Origin: Komagataeibacter xylinus
Lineage (GTDB): Bacteria > Pseudomonadota > Alphaproteobacteria > Acetobacterales > Acetobacteraceae
Length of the DNA: 64,000 nucleotides
Direction of reading: 5' to 3'
NCBI RefSeq assembly: GCF_031081985.1
Contig: NZ_JARWSK010000005.1
Span: 124,001-188,000, forward strand
Shown here: positions 46,508-55,812 of the stretch, piece after piece
How the letters are laid out: every line of letters starts with the position of its first letter
Numbering within the stretch: the first letter of the stretch is position 1
Translations under genes and position numbers: made by a program
The notes under the pieces: generated by a model
Databases searched by the model: none
Seen by the model: only the letters and a program-made list of their open reading frames with translations
Told to the model about the DNA's origin: nothing

Positions 46508-47782
46508 ATGAAGCTTTCCAAAGCCCGAAACAAGGGAACGCAACGCCCGCACGTCTTCGTTCTGGTGGTCGGGCTCACCTTTCTCTCGCTGCTGGTTTCC
46601 GCCGGTGTCCGGGCCACGCCCGGCGTGCTGATGATGCCGTTGCAGGACGCCTTGGGCTGGAGCCGCAGCAGCATTTCCGTCTCCGCCGCCGTGGGGATAT
46701 TTCTGTACGGGCTCGTCGGGCCTTTCTCCGCCGCCCTCATACAGAAGTTCGGCATCCGCCGCATGCTGATTGGTGCGCTGCTGCTGATCGGTCTATCGAC
46801 GCTCATGTCACTTGGCATGACGCAGCCCTGGCAGTTCTTTCTGACCTGGGGCGTCCTGACCGGTTGCGGCACGGGTGCGGTGGCAATGGTGCTGGGCGCC
46901 ACGGTGGTGAACCGCTGGTTCGTGGCCCGGCGCGGCACGATCATGGGGTTGCTGGCGGCCAGCACCGCAACGGGTTCATTACTTTTCCTGCCGGGTCTGG
47001 CAGCACTTGCCCATCATTTCGGGTGGCAGGCGCCTGTCATGGCCGTTGCCGCAACCACCCTGATACTGGTGCCCCTTGTTGCTCTTTTTCTGCCCGAACA
47101 CCCTGCTGATTGTGGACTGGTGCCACATGGGGCGGAACCAGATCATGAGCCGCTGCGCTATACAGACCAGAACCCTTTACGCACGGCCATAACGGCCCTG
47201 CTGGTGGCTGCGCGCAAACGAGACTTCTGGTTTCTGTTCGCGACCTTCTTTGTATGTGGCTTCACTACGAACGGGCTGATCGGCACGCATTTCATCGCAA
47301 TCTGCGCTGACCATGGCATCGGGGAAGTTCCGGCGGCAGGATACCTTGCCATGATGGGAATGTTCGATCTTGTCGGCACCACCCTATCCGGCTGGCTGAC
47401 AGACCGGCTGGATGCGCGCTGGCTGCTATTTTCCTATTATGGACTGCGGGGGCTGTCGCTGATTGCGCTACCCTTCATCGATTTCTCGCCTGAAAGCCTG
47501 ATGATCTTCGGGATATTCTACGGCCTCGACTGGATCGCAACGGTTCCGCCAACCCTGCGCCTATCCAACATGGCATTTGGGGAACGCTCTGCCCCGATCG
47601 TATTTGGCTGGATCGTGTTCGGGCACCAGATTGGTGCAGCCTGTGCGGCGTCTCTCGCAGGCATGCTGCGACAGGCGCAGGGAAGCTATCAGGACATGCT
47701 TGTCCTGGCGGGCGCTGCTGGAATTGTGGCAGCATTTCTTGCCGTAAGCATAGGTAAGGGCCGTGCCCTACGAAAACAGTGA
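46508..47782 (+). CDS. MFS transporter (monocarboxylate/oxalate-formate antiporter-like)
   Basis: A 424-residue membrane protein with about twelve helices. VFVLVVGLTFLSLLVSAGVR, the substrate-side LGWSRSSISVSAAVGIFLYG, VVNRWFVARRGTIMGLLAAS and LFLPEHPADCGLVPHG are typical of the MCT/OxlT-like branch of the major facilitator superfamily, which exchanges small organic acids. It follows the hydrolase by about 100 bases on the same strand. The substrate is unknown. Confidence 0.85.
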   Translation: MKLSKARNKGTQRPHVFVLVVGLTFLSLLVSAGVRATPGVLMMPLQDALGWSRSSISVSAAVGIFLYGLVGPFSAALIQKFGIRRMLIGALLLIGLSTLMSLGMTQPWQFFLTWGVLTGCGTGAVAMVLGATVVNRWFVARRGTIMGLLAASTATGSLLFLPGLAALAHHFGWQAPVMAVAATTLILVPLVALFLPEHPADCGLVPHGAEPDHEPLRYTDQNPLRTAITALLVAARKRDFWFLFATFFVCGFTTNGLIGTHFIAICADHGIGEVPAAGYLAMMGMFDLVGTTLSGWLTDRLDARWLLFSYYGLRGLSLIALPFIDFSPESLMIFGIFYGLDWIATVPPTLRLSNMAFGERSAPIVFGWIVFGHQIGAACAASLAGMLRQAQGSYQDMLVLAGAAGIVAAFLAVSIGKGRALRKQ

Positions 47783-47901
47783 ACTGACCGGATCATTAAA
47801 GAATATTGCATGATTTTTGGAGGAACCGGATGCCGCTGCCCATCCACGCGCGGCGTAGCCTAAGGGCAACATGGTTCGAACCGCGTGATCTGATTTACGG
47901 A

Positions 47902-48435
47902 TCAGGCCCTCCTTCCAACACGTTTCAGGCTTGATCGAACGACAAGGACATGAAACGGCTTAATCAAGACCAGATAAAGACGACCCAGATTATTGTGGCA
48001 ATGAACGACGGTGGTGACGAGCACCTCGAAATCGCTTCTGTTAACTGGCATTCGGAGCATGATCGAAATCTTGAAATCAAGGTGCCGGTCATTTTCACCA
48101 AGTACAAGCTCATTGGCATTACGTGCAAGAACCGGAAAAAAATCGATGGATTTATTTCCCTCCGCCCGCGCCTTACATCGGAGTTCATCCGTTGTTTTTA
48201 AACCGAAGCGAGCGACTATATTGTCGCGTATTGCCAGCAGGCCACGAACCCACCAGGCAGGACGATCAAAAATGATACGCGCTATAAGGTCTATGTCGTA
48301 GGGCACATCATTATGAGGTGTTATGCTAAAGGAGTCGACAAGGTCGGCGTCCTTGAATGCGCTGGCAATACTGCTTTCTGTAGGCAGATTGACCAACTTC
48401 ACAGCATTGCCCGCCCCATTCGATATCAGTTTCAT
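47902..48435 (-). CDS. DUF2867-family protein
   Basis: A 177-residue protein. The features VNLPTESSIASAFKDADLVD, FDRPAWWVRGLLAIRDNIVA, the central IDFFPVLARNANELVLGEND, HLDFKISIMLR and VVHCHNNLGRLYLVLIKPFH correspond to the DUF2867 pattern, in which a conserved GENDRHLDF-type core is strong. It is probably a soluble ligand-binding or SRPBCC-like fold; its reaction is not known to me. It converges on the MFS gene. Composition is somewhat AT-richer than its neighbours. Confidence 0.75.
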   Translation of the reverse strand: MKLISNGAGNAVKLVNLPTESSIASAFKDADLVDSFSITPHNDVPYDIDLIARIIFDRPAWWVRGLLAIRDNIVARFGLKTTDELRCKARAEGNKSIDFFPVLARNANELVLGENDRHLDFKISIMLRMPVNRSDFEVLVTTVVHCHNNLGRLYLVLIKPFHVLVVRSSLKRVGRRA

Positions 48436-48458
48436 CCGAATGTACCGCCCTGACCGCC

Positions 48459-48767
48459 TTATGCTGGCCCCAACAGGCTTTTATCGAACAATGCCTGAAA
48501 CTGTACGAATGGACCTAGCGCGACTACCTGCCGATCAAGCAGATGTTCCTGAATCATAGGCAAGCGATCGAGTTCGGAGTGAAGGGCGGCTTCATCTGCC
48601 ACTTCGTAGATTAGCGTGACGACAGGTGGTCCTGGCGAGGAATAGAACTCGCGGAGCACCCCATTATTATAAGACTCCCAGACCGCCTTGATCTCCGCAA
48701 CCATGTGCGGTGCGATGTCTTCCACTTTCTTGCCTGCAGCCGGTGTCAGTAAGACCAGGTATTTCAT
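48459..48767 (-). CDS. Small dimeric alpha/beta-barrel-like protein
   Basis: About 102 residues, start ATG 48767 (an in-frame start at 48779 also exists). MKYLVLLTPAAGKKVEDIAP, LREFYSSPGPPVVTLIYEVA and ALHSELDRLPMIQEHLLDRQ resemble muconolactone isomerase- and YCII-like small proteins of the ferredoxin-like dimeric barrel class. It starts 86 bases from a divergent LysR gene, its probable regulator. Function not determined. Confidence 0.6.
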   Translation of the reverse strand: MKYLVLLTPAAGKKVEDIAPHMVAEIKAVWESYNNGVLREFYSSPGPPVVTLIYEVADEAALHSELDRLPMIQEHLLDRQVVALGPFVQFQALFDKSLLGPA

Positions 48768-48853
48768 CTCTCTCTCCATTCCAAGTAAAAATTAATATGT
48801 GGCGGATGAGGATGTTCTTGAAGCTAATTAACGTTCATGTCAGTGTTGACTGT

Positions 48854-49783
48854 ATGTCCACACCGTCGCTGTCTCCGGGCCTTCTTCAGCTTTTGTGGTT
48901 CGTTCGCATCGTTGAAGCGGGCTCATTCGCAGAGGCTGCTCGCCGCGCGGGCGTTACAACTTCAGCCATGTCAAAGGCCCTGACCCGGTTTGAACAAAAG
49001 CATGGTGTTCGTCTGCTACACCGAACGACGCATGCCCTCTCGTTGACGGATGAGGGTGACCGTCTGCTTGGCCAGGGTCGTCATTTGCTGGACAGTCTGG
49101 AACAGATTGAAACGTCACTCGCTGAATTGGGAAATCAGAGTGCCATCGGACGTGTCCGGATCACCGCTCCAACAGCCTTTGCGCGCGCCTGTATCATGCC
49201 CGAACTCCCTGCGTTCCTGCATGCGCATCCTGAAATCAATATCGAGATCCAACTCGGTGACGAAATGGCGGACCTTGCCACACGTGGCATCGATCTCGCT
49301 ATCCGCTCTGGTAGTCTCGTCGGTCTGCCCGGCCATATCTCTCGCAGGCTATATTCATTCCCCTGGATAGCATGTGCCACTCCCGAATATCTCCGGCTTC
49401 ATGGCGTGCCAGAAACACCGGCGGATCTGGCAGGGCACAGGCAGATCGGCTTCAGGAACAAGGGGACAGGCCAAATCGATAACTGGCGCTTCGTGTCACC
49501 GGTAGACGGGAAGGCCATACGTCATGTTCCCCGGCCAAAGCATGTCTTTGACGATGGTGAGGCCGCCTGGAGCATCGTTCGGGCCGGGTTCGGCATCGGA
49601 TGGGCACCTGCGTGGCTGGGTCTTGATGATCTTCGCAGTGGCCATGTCGTCGAGATATTAAAGGACTGGCGGATCGCCGAGGCGCCTCTTTCTGCCGTAC
49701 GTCTGGAGAAACGCCATACGCCTGCGCGCACACAAATCGTTATGGACTTCCTTGCCGCCCTGCCTTCGACTTGGCAGATTTAA
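48854..49783 (+). CDS. LysR-family regulator
   Basis: A 309-residue regulator. LLWFVRIVEAGSFAEAARRA, GVTTSAMSKALTRFEQKHGV and LLHRTTHALSLTDEGDRLL form the winged helix; RVRITAPTAFARACIMPELP and LATRGIDLAIRSGSLVGLPG belong to the effector domain of the CrgA/DmlR-like branch often found beside oxidoreductases. ATG 48854 gives the standard start; an upstream frame from 48710 overlaps the divergent gene and is rejected. Confidence 0.88.
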   Translation: MSTPSLSPGLLQLLWFVRIVEAGSFAEAARRAGVTTSAMSKALTRFEQKHGVRLLHRTTHALSLTDEGDRLLGQGRHLLDSLEQIETSLAELGNQSAIGRVRITAPTAFARACIMPELPAFLHAHPEINIEIQLGDEMADLATRGIDLAIRSGSLVGLPGHISRRLYSFPWIACATPEYLRLHGVPETPADLAGHRQIGFRNKGTGQIDNWRFVSPVDGKAIRHVPRPKHVFDDGEAAWSIVRAGFGIGWAPAWLGLDDLRSGHVVEILKDWRIAEAPLSAVRLEKRHTPARTQIVMDFLAALPSTWQI

Positions 49784-49823
49784 AAGTGAGGACGGCCTCG
49801 GGCGCGGGATTTTCGCTTCGGGC

Positions 49824-50741
49824 CTATGCCGGTTCTCCCAGATGTTCCCGCATCCATTGAGTCTCTTCGCTGGGACTGCGGCGGAAATGGCGCCTGAAGT
49901 CCCGGCTGAACTGGGCGGGGCTGGCATAGCCGACTTCGGCGGCAATCGCGGCAATCGACCCCTTACGCCGTGCGATCATCAACCTGGCTTCGTGCAGCCG
50001 CAGGGCCTTGATGTACTGGATCGGGGTATTCCCGGTAAGGGACTTGAAGCCAGCGTGATAGGAAGGAACGCTCATACCGACCGTTGCCGCAAGTTTCGGC
50101 ACCGACAATCCTTCATTGTAGCGTTCGCGAATGAGCGACAGGCTCTGCACGATCCTGCCTGTCGTGCCGTTGCGACGCAGGGCCACCATTAGCGAGCCCC
50201 CCTGAGGACCGATCAGGACGCGATAATGCAACTCGCGCAGTAATCCTGGACCAAGAATGGCGAGTTCCTGCGGATGATGGAGAGCATGAAGCAGACGCTG
50301 GAGCACATCAGCAACAGAAGGCATCATCCGGCTGGAAACCAGACTTCTTGCCTTCTCCCTCTCCTCATGACCGACCTGCCCTTCCAGCATGGTCACGATT
50401 TCAGCGGCAAGGTGCAGGTCAAAATCGAAGTAGATGGCAAGCAGAGGCTGACCGGGACTGGCTTGCGAGGCCATTCGAAAAGGCACGGGGACCGAAACGG
50501 CAAGATAGTGGTCGGCGTCATAGCGGTAGACCTCGCCATTGAGGAAGCCCTGCTTGGACCCTTGCAATACGAAGACCGCACCGGGACGATAAAGGACCGG
50601 TACATCTTCAAGAATGGTCTCGGAACGCAGGATGCGGATACAAGGCAAGGGCGTGGCGTTGTAGCCATGTCGCGGTGCAAGTTCAGCGGCCAGCGCGATG
50701 AGCGGAGAGGATGCGGGTTGAGAATTCATAGTATCGAGCAA
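49824..50741 (-). CDS. AraC-family transcriptional regulator
   Basis: A 305-residue regulator. The N-terminal cupin-like ligand domain contains PCIRILRSETILEDVPVLYR and FVLQGSKQGFLNGEVYRYDA; the C-terminal pair of helix-turn-helices contains GLSVPKLAATVGMSVPSYHA and GSIAAIAAEVGYASPAQFSR followed by DFRRHFRRSPSEETQWMR. This is the AraC_N (YqhC-like) subfamily that commonly activates a neighbouring oxidoreductase in response to aldehydes or related stress. It diverges from a short-chain dehydrogenase 83 bases away. Confidence 0.9.
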   Translation of the reverse strand: MLDTMNSQPASSPLIALAAELAPRHGYNATPLPCIRILRSETILEDVPVLYRPGAVFVLQGSKQGFLNGEVYRYDADHYLAVSVPVPFRMASQASPGQPLLAIYFDFDLHLAAEIVTMLEGQVGHEEREKARSLVSSRMMPSVADVLQRLLHALHHPQELAILGPGLLRELHYRVLIGPQGGSLMVALRRNGTTGRIVQSLSLIRERYNEGLSVPKLAATVGMSVPSYHAGFKSLTGNTPIQYIKALRLHEARLMIARRKGSIAAIAAEVGYASPAQFSRDFRRHFRRSPSEETQWMREHLGEPA

Positions 50742-50824
50742 GAAAATCAGAGGAAATGCGATAGGGAACGCATTAATAAGATATTATTGATCAAGTCTTG
50801 AATACAATCAAGCAGAGCAGAACC

Positions 50825-51652
50825 ATGCCAGAGCAGACTTTTTTCATCACGGGCGCCAACTCGGGGCTGGGGTTTGCCATTGCCCGAGCCGCCCTTGATG
50901 CGGGCCACAGGGTAATCGGGGCAGTCCGGTCAGAAACCGCAAGGGCCTCGTTACTGGAACGACTACCAGATGCCCGCGCGGTCCTTTGTGATGTCACCGC
51001 GTTCGACCGCATTCCCGCCATCGTCGCACAGGCAGAAGAAGACCACGGCCCGGTCGACGTGCTCATCAACAATGCGGGCTATGGACATGAAGGGGTTCTG
51101 GAGGAATCCCCTCTCGAGGAAATGCACCACCAGTTCGACGTCAATGTCTTTGGTGCGGTTGCGGTCGCCAAAGCCTTCCTGCCGCGTTTTCGCGAACGGC
51201 GCAGAGGGTTCATCGTGAACGTGACATCAATGGGTGGTCTGATCACGATGCCCGGCATAGCGTATTACTGTGGCAGCAAATTCGCCCTGCAGGGGATTTC
51301 CGAAGTCATGCGCGCGGAAATGGCGCCCTTCGGTGTTCATGTCACGGCGCTGTGCCCCGGATCATTCCGCACGGACTGGGCCGGGCGTTCGATGGTCAGG
51401 ACCGAGCGCTCGATTGCGGACTACGACACTCTGTTCGATCCCATCCGGGCTGCTCGACACGAAAAGGACGGCAGGCAGTTGGGCGATCCGGCGAAACTCG
51501 CCGCCGCAGTGCTTCAGCTTGTTGCGTCGGACGCGCCGCCTCCGCAACTCCTTCTGGGCAGTGACGCCCTGCGTCTGGTGCGTGAACGTCTCTCCCGCCT
51601 GGAAAGAGAAATTGCGGATTGGGAGGACCTGACCCGATCGACGGACGGCTGA
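50825..51652 (+). CDS. Short-chain dehydrogenase/reductase
   Basis: A 275-residue classical SDR. Cofactor motif TFFITGANSGLGFAIARAAL (TGxxxGxG, residues about 8-15), VDVLINNAGYGHEG (NNAG), catalytic Ser in VNVTSMGGLITMPG and the YxxxK pair in YYCGSKFALQGISEVMRAEM. Start ATG 50825 leads directly into the cofactor fold. It is divergent from the AraC regulator, its likely controller. Reduces or oxidises an alcohol/carbonyl with NAD(P); substrate unknown. Confidence 0.9.
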   Translation: MPEQTFFITGANSGLGFAIARAALDAGHRVIGAVRSETARASLLERLPDARAVLCDVTAFDRIPAIVAQAEEDHGPVDVLINNAGYGHEGVLEESPLEEMHHQFDVNVFGAVAVAKAFLPRFRERRRGFIVNVTSMGGLITMPGIAYYCGSKFALQGISEVMRAEMAPFGVHVTALCPGSFRTDWAGRSMVRTERSIADYDTLFDPIRAARHEKDGRQLGDPAKLAAAVLQLVASDAPPPQLLLGSDALRLVRERLSRLEREIADWEDLTRSTDG

Positions 51653-51764
51653 CGTTTTCACACGCCACTGTTCGCTGACGGTGGTCCAAATCTGACCACG
51701 CCCTGCATCATGTTACCGGGATGGCAGTTGTCACGTGCTGACGCCCTGCCCTTCGCCAGAACGC

Positions 51765-52343
51765 TCACCCTTCGGGCCGCGAACCTGCGATCAGAACATC
51801 AACAAGACGTTTTGCACGCGGCTCCCAGCCGGGACCTGTCGCGTAGTTCGAGACGCCACCGAGGGCGCACAGCAGATCTACCGGTTCGATGTCAGGCCGG
51901 ATATCACCGCTTTGCGTGGCACGGGTGACAAGCCCGCCAATCGCGGCGGTGAGAACGGTGCGGGAATCCGCATAGATCGCGTCCGTTCCGCCAATCAGGC
52001 TGTTCAGCGCGGGGGCGATCACCTGCTTGGTCGCGATGTAATCCACAAACAGGTTCAGCCACGCGCGCAGCGCTTCAACGGGCGCATGAGTCTCCGCCAG
52101 ATGGGTGGCTGCCGCTGCGAGCCTGTTCAGTTCATCACGATAGACCGCCTCGATCAGGGCCTCGCGATTGGCGAAATGGCGATACAGCGTGCCAATCCCC
52201 ACGCCGGTACGCCGCGCAATTTCATCCAGGGGAATGTCGATTTCGCCTGATCCAAAGGCAGTTCTAGCCGTTTCCAGCAGGCGTTCGCGATTTTTACGTC
52301 CATCGCTGCGTGGCCTGCGCTGGCGCGTCTGGTCCTCTTTCAC
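51765..52343 (-). CDS. TetR-family transcriptional regulator
   Basis: About 192 residues, likely from GTG 52343 preceded by AGGGAAAG. The DNA-binding part is RRPRSDGRKNRERLLETART, IPLDEIARRTGVGIGTLYRH and FANREALIEAVYRDELNRL. The ligand domain includes LFVDYIATKQVIAPALNSLI, common in the TetR_C_33-like group. A longer frame to 52451 crosses the inverted repeat and is unlikely. It diverges from an SDR gene over a short AT-rich gap with an inverted repeat. Confidence 0.86.
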   Translation of the reverse strand: MKEDQTRQRRPRSDGRKNRERLLETARTAFGSGEIDIPLDEIARRTGVGIGTLYRHFANREALIEAVYRDELNRLAAAATHLAETHAPVEALRAWLNLFVDYIATKQVIAPALNSLIGGTDAIYADSRTVLTAAIGGLVTRATQSGDIRPDIEPVDLLCALGGVSNYATGPGWEPRAKRLVDVLIAGSRPEG

Positions 52344-52369
52344 GTCTTTCCCTCTTGTTAAACGGATGA

Positions 52370-52397
52370 ATGCTCCGTATATAAATAAGCGGAGCAT
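52370..52397. promoter_or_regulatory. Inverted repeat operator between TetR and SDR genes
   Basis: ATGCTCCG (52370-52377) and CGGAGCAT (52390-52397) are perfect inverted arms separated by 12 AT-rich bases containing TATAAAT, a likely -10 element. The position fits autoregulation by the TetR protein and repression of the SDR gene. Confidence 0.65.
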
Positions 52398-52465
52398 GCT
52401 TCCACATAACTCCCCGGGCGCCCATTCCGCAAGGAATGGCGTTCCCTTCATGCTGGAGGCCTATC

Positions 52466-53461
52466 ATGGCACAGACTATGACACAGCAGTTTGGCGCGAC
52501 ATCCACAACCGAGGATGTCCTGCACAATGTTTCCCTTGCCGGCAGGCGCGTCCTTGTAACCGGCGTTTCAGCGGGACTGGGCGTTGAGACAGCGCGTGCG
52601 CTAGCAGCCCACGGGGCCACGGTTGTGGGGGCCGTACGCAACCTTGCGAAGGCGGAACACGCCACCGCACAGGTAAGAACTGACGCGGAAAAAGGCGGCG
52701 GATCGCTTGAACTGCTTGAACTCGACCTTGCCGATCTCGCCAGCGTTCGTGCCGCAACGGACCGCCTGAATGCGGCAGGCAGACCGTTCGATCTGGTCAT
52801 TGCCAATGCAGGCGTGATGGCGACCCCTTTCGGGCATACGAAGGACGGGTTCGAAACCCAGTTCGGCACCAATCATCTGGGGCATTTCGTGCTGGTCAAC
52901 CGGATTGCCGGCCTACTGCGGGCAGGCTCCCGCCTGGTCAATCTTTCCTCCGCCGGGCATCGCTTTTCGGATGTCGATCTTGCCGATCCGAACTTCGCAC
53001 ATACGCCGTACGACCCCTGGGTTGCTTACGGCCGCTCAAAGACCGCCAATATCCTGTTCGCGGTTGCGTTCGATGCCCGGCACAAGGCGCAGGGCATACG
53101 GGCCACTGCCGTGCACCCCGGCGCAATCATGACGGAACTCGTGCGGTACCTACCAGAGGGCGCACTGGACGCAATGGAAGCACAGATCAACGCGCAGGCT
53201 GCTGCCGCAGGCAAGCCACCATTCGAGTTCAAGACAGTTCCGCAGGGCGCTGCGACCTCTGTATGGGCTGGCGTCGTTGCAGCCGCCGATGCGGTAGGCG
53301 GCCATTATTGCGAGGACTGCCACGTCGCACCGGTCATTCCCAATGACGCGCCCAAAGGACTGCTTGATGAGGGTGTGCGTGCCTATGCCGTCGATCTGGC
53401 CCATGCCGAGGCATTGTGGGCAAAAAGCGAGGAAATGGTCGGAGAGCGGTTCGCATCGTAA
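52466..53461 (+). CDS. Short-chain dehydrogenase/reductase (retinol dehydrogenase-like)
   Basis: About 331 residues, longer than a classical SDR as in the WW-oxidoreductase/retinol-dehydrogenase-like group. RVLVTGVSAGLGVETARALA is the cofactor motif, FDLVIANAGVMATPFGHTKD the NAG motif, RLVNLSSAGHRFSDVDLADP holds the catalytic Ser and WVAYGRSKTANILFAVAFDA the YxxxK. GGAGG lies upstream of ATG 52466. Its divergent TetR neighbour and the intervening repeat suggest substrate-induced expression. Confidence 0.9.
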   Translation: MAQTMTQQFGATSTTEDVLHNVSLAGRRVLVTGVSAGLGVETARALAAHGATVVGAVRNLAKAEHATAQVRTDAEKGGGSLELLELDLADLASVRAATDRLNAAGRPFDLVIANAGVMATPFGHTKDGFETQFGTNHLGHFVLVNRIAGLLRAGSRLVNLSSAGHRFSDVDLADPNFAHTPYDPWVAYGRSKTANILFAVAFDARHKAQGIRATAVHPGAIMTELVRYLPEGALDAMEAQINAQAAAAGKPPFEFKTVPQGAATSVWAGVVAAADAVGGHYCEDCHVAPVIPNDAPKGLLDEGVRAYAVDLAHAEALWAKSEEMVGERFAS

Positions 53462-53828
53462 CCGCCACCTGCATGACAGCCTGATCTGAAGAGGCATCAA
53501 TGCCTGCCAGATCAGGCCCTCCCCTATGAATGAACTGACCATCCTCCTGCCTGTCGATCCGCTTTAGATGCTCGGCATATCGGCAGATTGCGTTTCCTTT
53601 GTTATTCTTCAGGCTTCTTTCTTTTCGTCTGTAGAACGGCATCAGTATCGACTTCATCAAGCAATAGTTTTTCTTCAGTGATGCCTGCCCTTTGTCCGGT
53701 CGTCACTGAAAGAAGCATCGCAGCCGATCCCGGGAACATCAACCTGTACAGGGCAAAGTGGCGCTGCGCTTGATGGTCAGTCGAACGAACGTCCGGATGA
53801 GTAAATAATCAATTGAAAGGACAGGCAT
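53462..53828. other. Gap before an SDR gene
   Basis: About 365 bases with no supported gene; the short frames present lack motifs. The downstream SDR promoter should be here, and AAAGGA precedes its ATG. Confidence 0.4.
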
Positions 53829-54656
53829 ATGCCTAAAATCTGGTTTGTAACCGGCAGTTCACGTGGCCTTGGCCGCGACATTGTCGAGGCCGCCCTGTCG
53901 GCCGGTGATAGCGTCGTTGCAACGGCGCGCAAGCCCGCTGATCTCGATGCGCTGGTCGCTCAATATGGTGAGCGCATATTGCCTCTGCCCCTTGACGTTA
54001 CCGACGCCCAAGCAGCCCAAGTTGCTGTCCTGCAGGCAAAAGAGCACTTCGGCCACATTGATGTCGTGGTCAATAACGCAGGCTATGCCAATACGGCCTC
54101 GGTCGAGGACATGACGATCGAAGACTTCACCCAGCAGGTCCAGACGAACTTCTTTGGCGTCGTCTATGTCAGCAAGGCTGTTCTTCCCATCCTGCGCGAG
54201 CAGGGGTACGGCCATATCTTCCAGATAGCTTCAGTCGGCGCGCGTATCACGGTTCCCGGTCTGGGTGCCTATCAGGCCGCCAAATTCGCGGTGCGTGGCT
54301 TTTCTCTGGTTCTGGCGCAGGAAATGGCACCGCTCGGCGTCAAGGCCACAACGATCGAACCGGGCGGGATCAGAACTGACTGGGCTGGTTCTTCCATGAA
54401 AATCCCGCCAATCAGTGCACCCTATGAACAGACAGTCGGGGCCTTTGCAAAGATGATACGTAAGAGTTCGGGCCATCAGAGTTCGGACCCCGCCAAGATC
54501 GCCAGCCTGATTGTCGGTCTGGCGAACCGGGCGGACGCACCGGCGGAACTGCTGGTTGGTGTCGATGCGGTTGACTATGTGAAACGGTCTGACGAAGCCG
54601 TGACGGAGAATGACCGTAAGTGGCATGACCTTTCGATCACGACCACGGCGGACTGA
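53829..54656 (+). CDS. Short-chain dehydrogenase/reductase
   Basis: A 275-residue classical SDR: IWFVTGSSRGLGRDIVEAAL (TGxxxGxG), IDVVVNNAGYANTASVEDMT (NNAG), catalytic Ser in IFQIASVGARITVPGLGAYQ and YQAAKFAVRGFSLVLAQEMA (YxxxK). The sequence MKIPPISAPYEQTVGAF occurs in a subgroup often induced near LysR or TetR genes. It is related to the SDR at 50825, suggesting ancient duplication or repeated acquisition of similar modules. It converges on the LysR gene that follows. Confidence 0.9.
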   Translation: MPKIWFVTGSSRGLGRDIVEAALSAGDSVVATARKPADLDALVAQYGERILPLPLDVTDAQAAQVAVLQAKEHFGHIDVVVNNAGYANTASVEDMTIEDFTQQVQTNFFGVVYVSKAVLPILREQGYGHIFQIASVGARITVPGLGAYQAAKFAVRGFSLVLAQEMAPLGVKATTIEPGGIRTDWAGSSMKIPPISAPYEQTVGAFAKMIRKSSGHQSSDPAKIASLIVGLANRADAPAELLVGVDAVDYVKRSDEAVTENDRKWHDLSITTTAD

Positions 54657-54767
54657 TGGATGTTGTCTCTCCGGTTAGCAAAGGTAACGGACGAATAAGT
54701 CAGGCCTCAGGCGTCGGTGCCGATCGCATGGTGAGGCGGGTCGGGACCGGCTTTTTCAAAATCGGGA

Positions 54768-55679
54768 TCACTGATCGGTAGTTTTGCCTAGGCAAAGCTT
54801 CAGCCTGTCGATCAGCCAGCGACCCGCACGCCCCGGCGGCTCGGCCGTGGGATAAACGACCGTCATGGGCATATCCACGCCTCCCCTGGAGATGTTGTCG
54901 ATACGGAGTTCGACCAGTCGGCCGCTTTCGATATCGGCCTGAACGGTGTGCGACGGCATCCCGCCCCAGCCCAGGCCACCAAGAAGAAAATGATGCTTGG
55001 CGTAGAGATCCGCGAGCCGCCATGTCAGCGGAGACATCACGCCGCGTTCCTTGCCAGCGGACAATTCGGTCCGGTCGGTCAGTACGAGCTGGACGTGGCG
55101 GGCCAGTTCTTCCTTGGGAATAACACCGTCAATCTGCGCCAGAGGATGGTCATGGGCTGCCACGATCAGGAAACGGATATCCCCCAGCGCCTCGCTGGAC
55201 ATGGAGGCGGGCAGATCAGGAAGGGGTCCTGCAATGCCAATGCTGGCCCGACCATCGAGAAGCGGCTGAAACACGCCGCCAAGGGCCTCGACATACAGCC
55301 GCAAGGGCGTGTGTGGAAATGTCTCGCGGAATTTCGCGGCCACGGCTGTGATGCGGTCCATCGGGAAGAACACGTCCACCACGACCGACAGTTCAGGTTC
55401 CAGTCCCGACGCCATGCCCTTCGCCCGCGCCTTCATGAAGTCCACATTCGCGACCACGCCGCGCGCATCGGCCAGCAGCACCCGGCCGGCGGGCGTCAGT
55501 TGCGGGTAACGACCTGCCCGGTCGAAGAGCACAATCCCCATCTGCGCCTCAAGTGTTGCGATCATTTCACTGACCGCTGATTGCGACCGGTGCAGCAGCC
55601 GGGCGGCCGCCGAGAAGCTGCCCTCATCACTGGCGGCAATAAAGGTGCGCAGTTGATCCAGTGATACGCCGTCCAGCAT
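54768..55679 (-). CDS. LysR-family regulator
   Basis: A 303-residue regulator with MLDGVSLDQLRTFIAASDEG, SFSAAARLLHRSQSAVSEMI and ATLEAQMGIVLFDRAGRYPQ in the winged helix and a standard effector domain (MSSEALGDIRFLIVAAHDHP). It diverges from the azoreductase gene. A TATAT/ATATA inverted repeat lies in the gap, a plausible binding site. Confidence 0.88.
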   Translation of the reverse strand: MLDGVSLDQLRTFIAASDEGSFSAAARLLHRSQSAVSEMIATLEAQMGIVLFDRAGRYPQLTPAGRVLLADARGVVANVDFMKARAKGMASGLEPELSVVVDVFFPMDRITAVAAKFRETFPHTPLRLYVEALGGVFQPLLDGRASIGIAGPLPDLPASMSSEALGDIRFLIVAAHDHPLAQIDGVIPKEELARHVQLVLTDRTELSAGKERGVMSPLTWRLADLYAKHHFLLGGLGWGGMPSHTVQADIESGRLVELRIDNISRGGVDMPMTVVYPTAEPPGRAGRWLIDRLKLCLGKTTDQ

Positions 55680-55713
55680 GGGGCCTCCCGATCCATCGTT
55701 ACAGCCGGTATTA

Positions 55714-55727
55714 TATATCGGAATATA
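55714..55727. promoter_or_regulatory. Inverted repeat in the LysR/azoR divergent gap
   Basis: TATAT-CGGA-ATATA forms a small inverted repeat in the AT-rich region between the two divergent genes, a plausible LysR contact or promoter element. The arms are short, so chance is possible. Confidence 0.35.
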
Positions 55728-55812
55728 GCGACTTTATAGATGGATAAATCCATGGGACATGCTGGATCATGTTCAGGGCAACCTGTCCAATTCCTCTGCG
55801 GAGATGACCACG

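Noticed and set aside
47870-47905. tRNA-like sequence on the minus strand (T-loop-like GGTTCGAACC and an anticodon-like stem)
   Set aside because: The upstream half is the coding end of the DUF2867 gene and the stems do not pair correctly for a tRNA.
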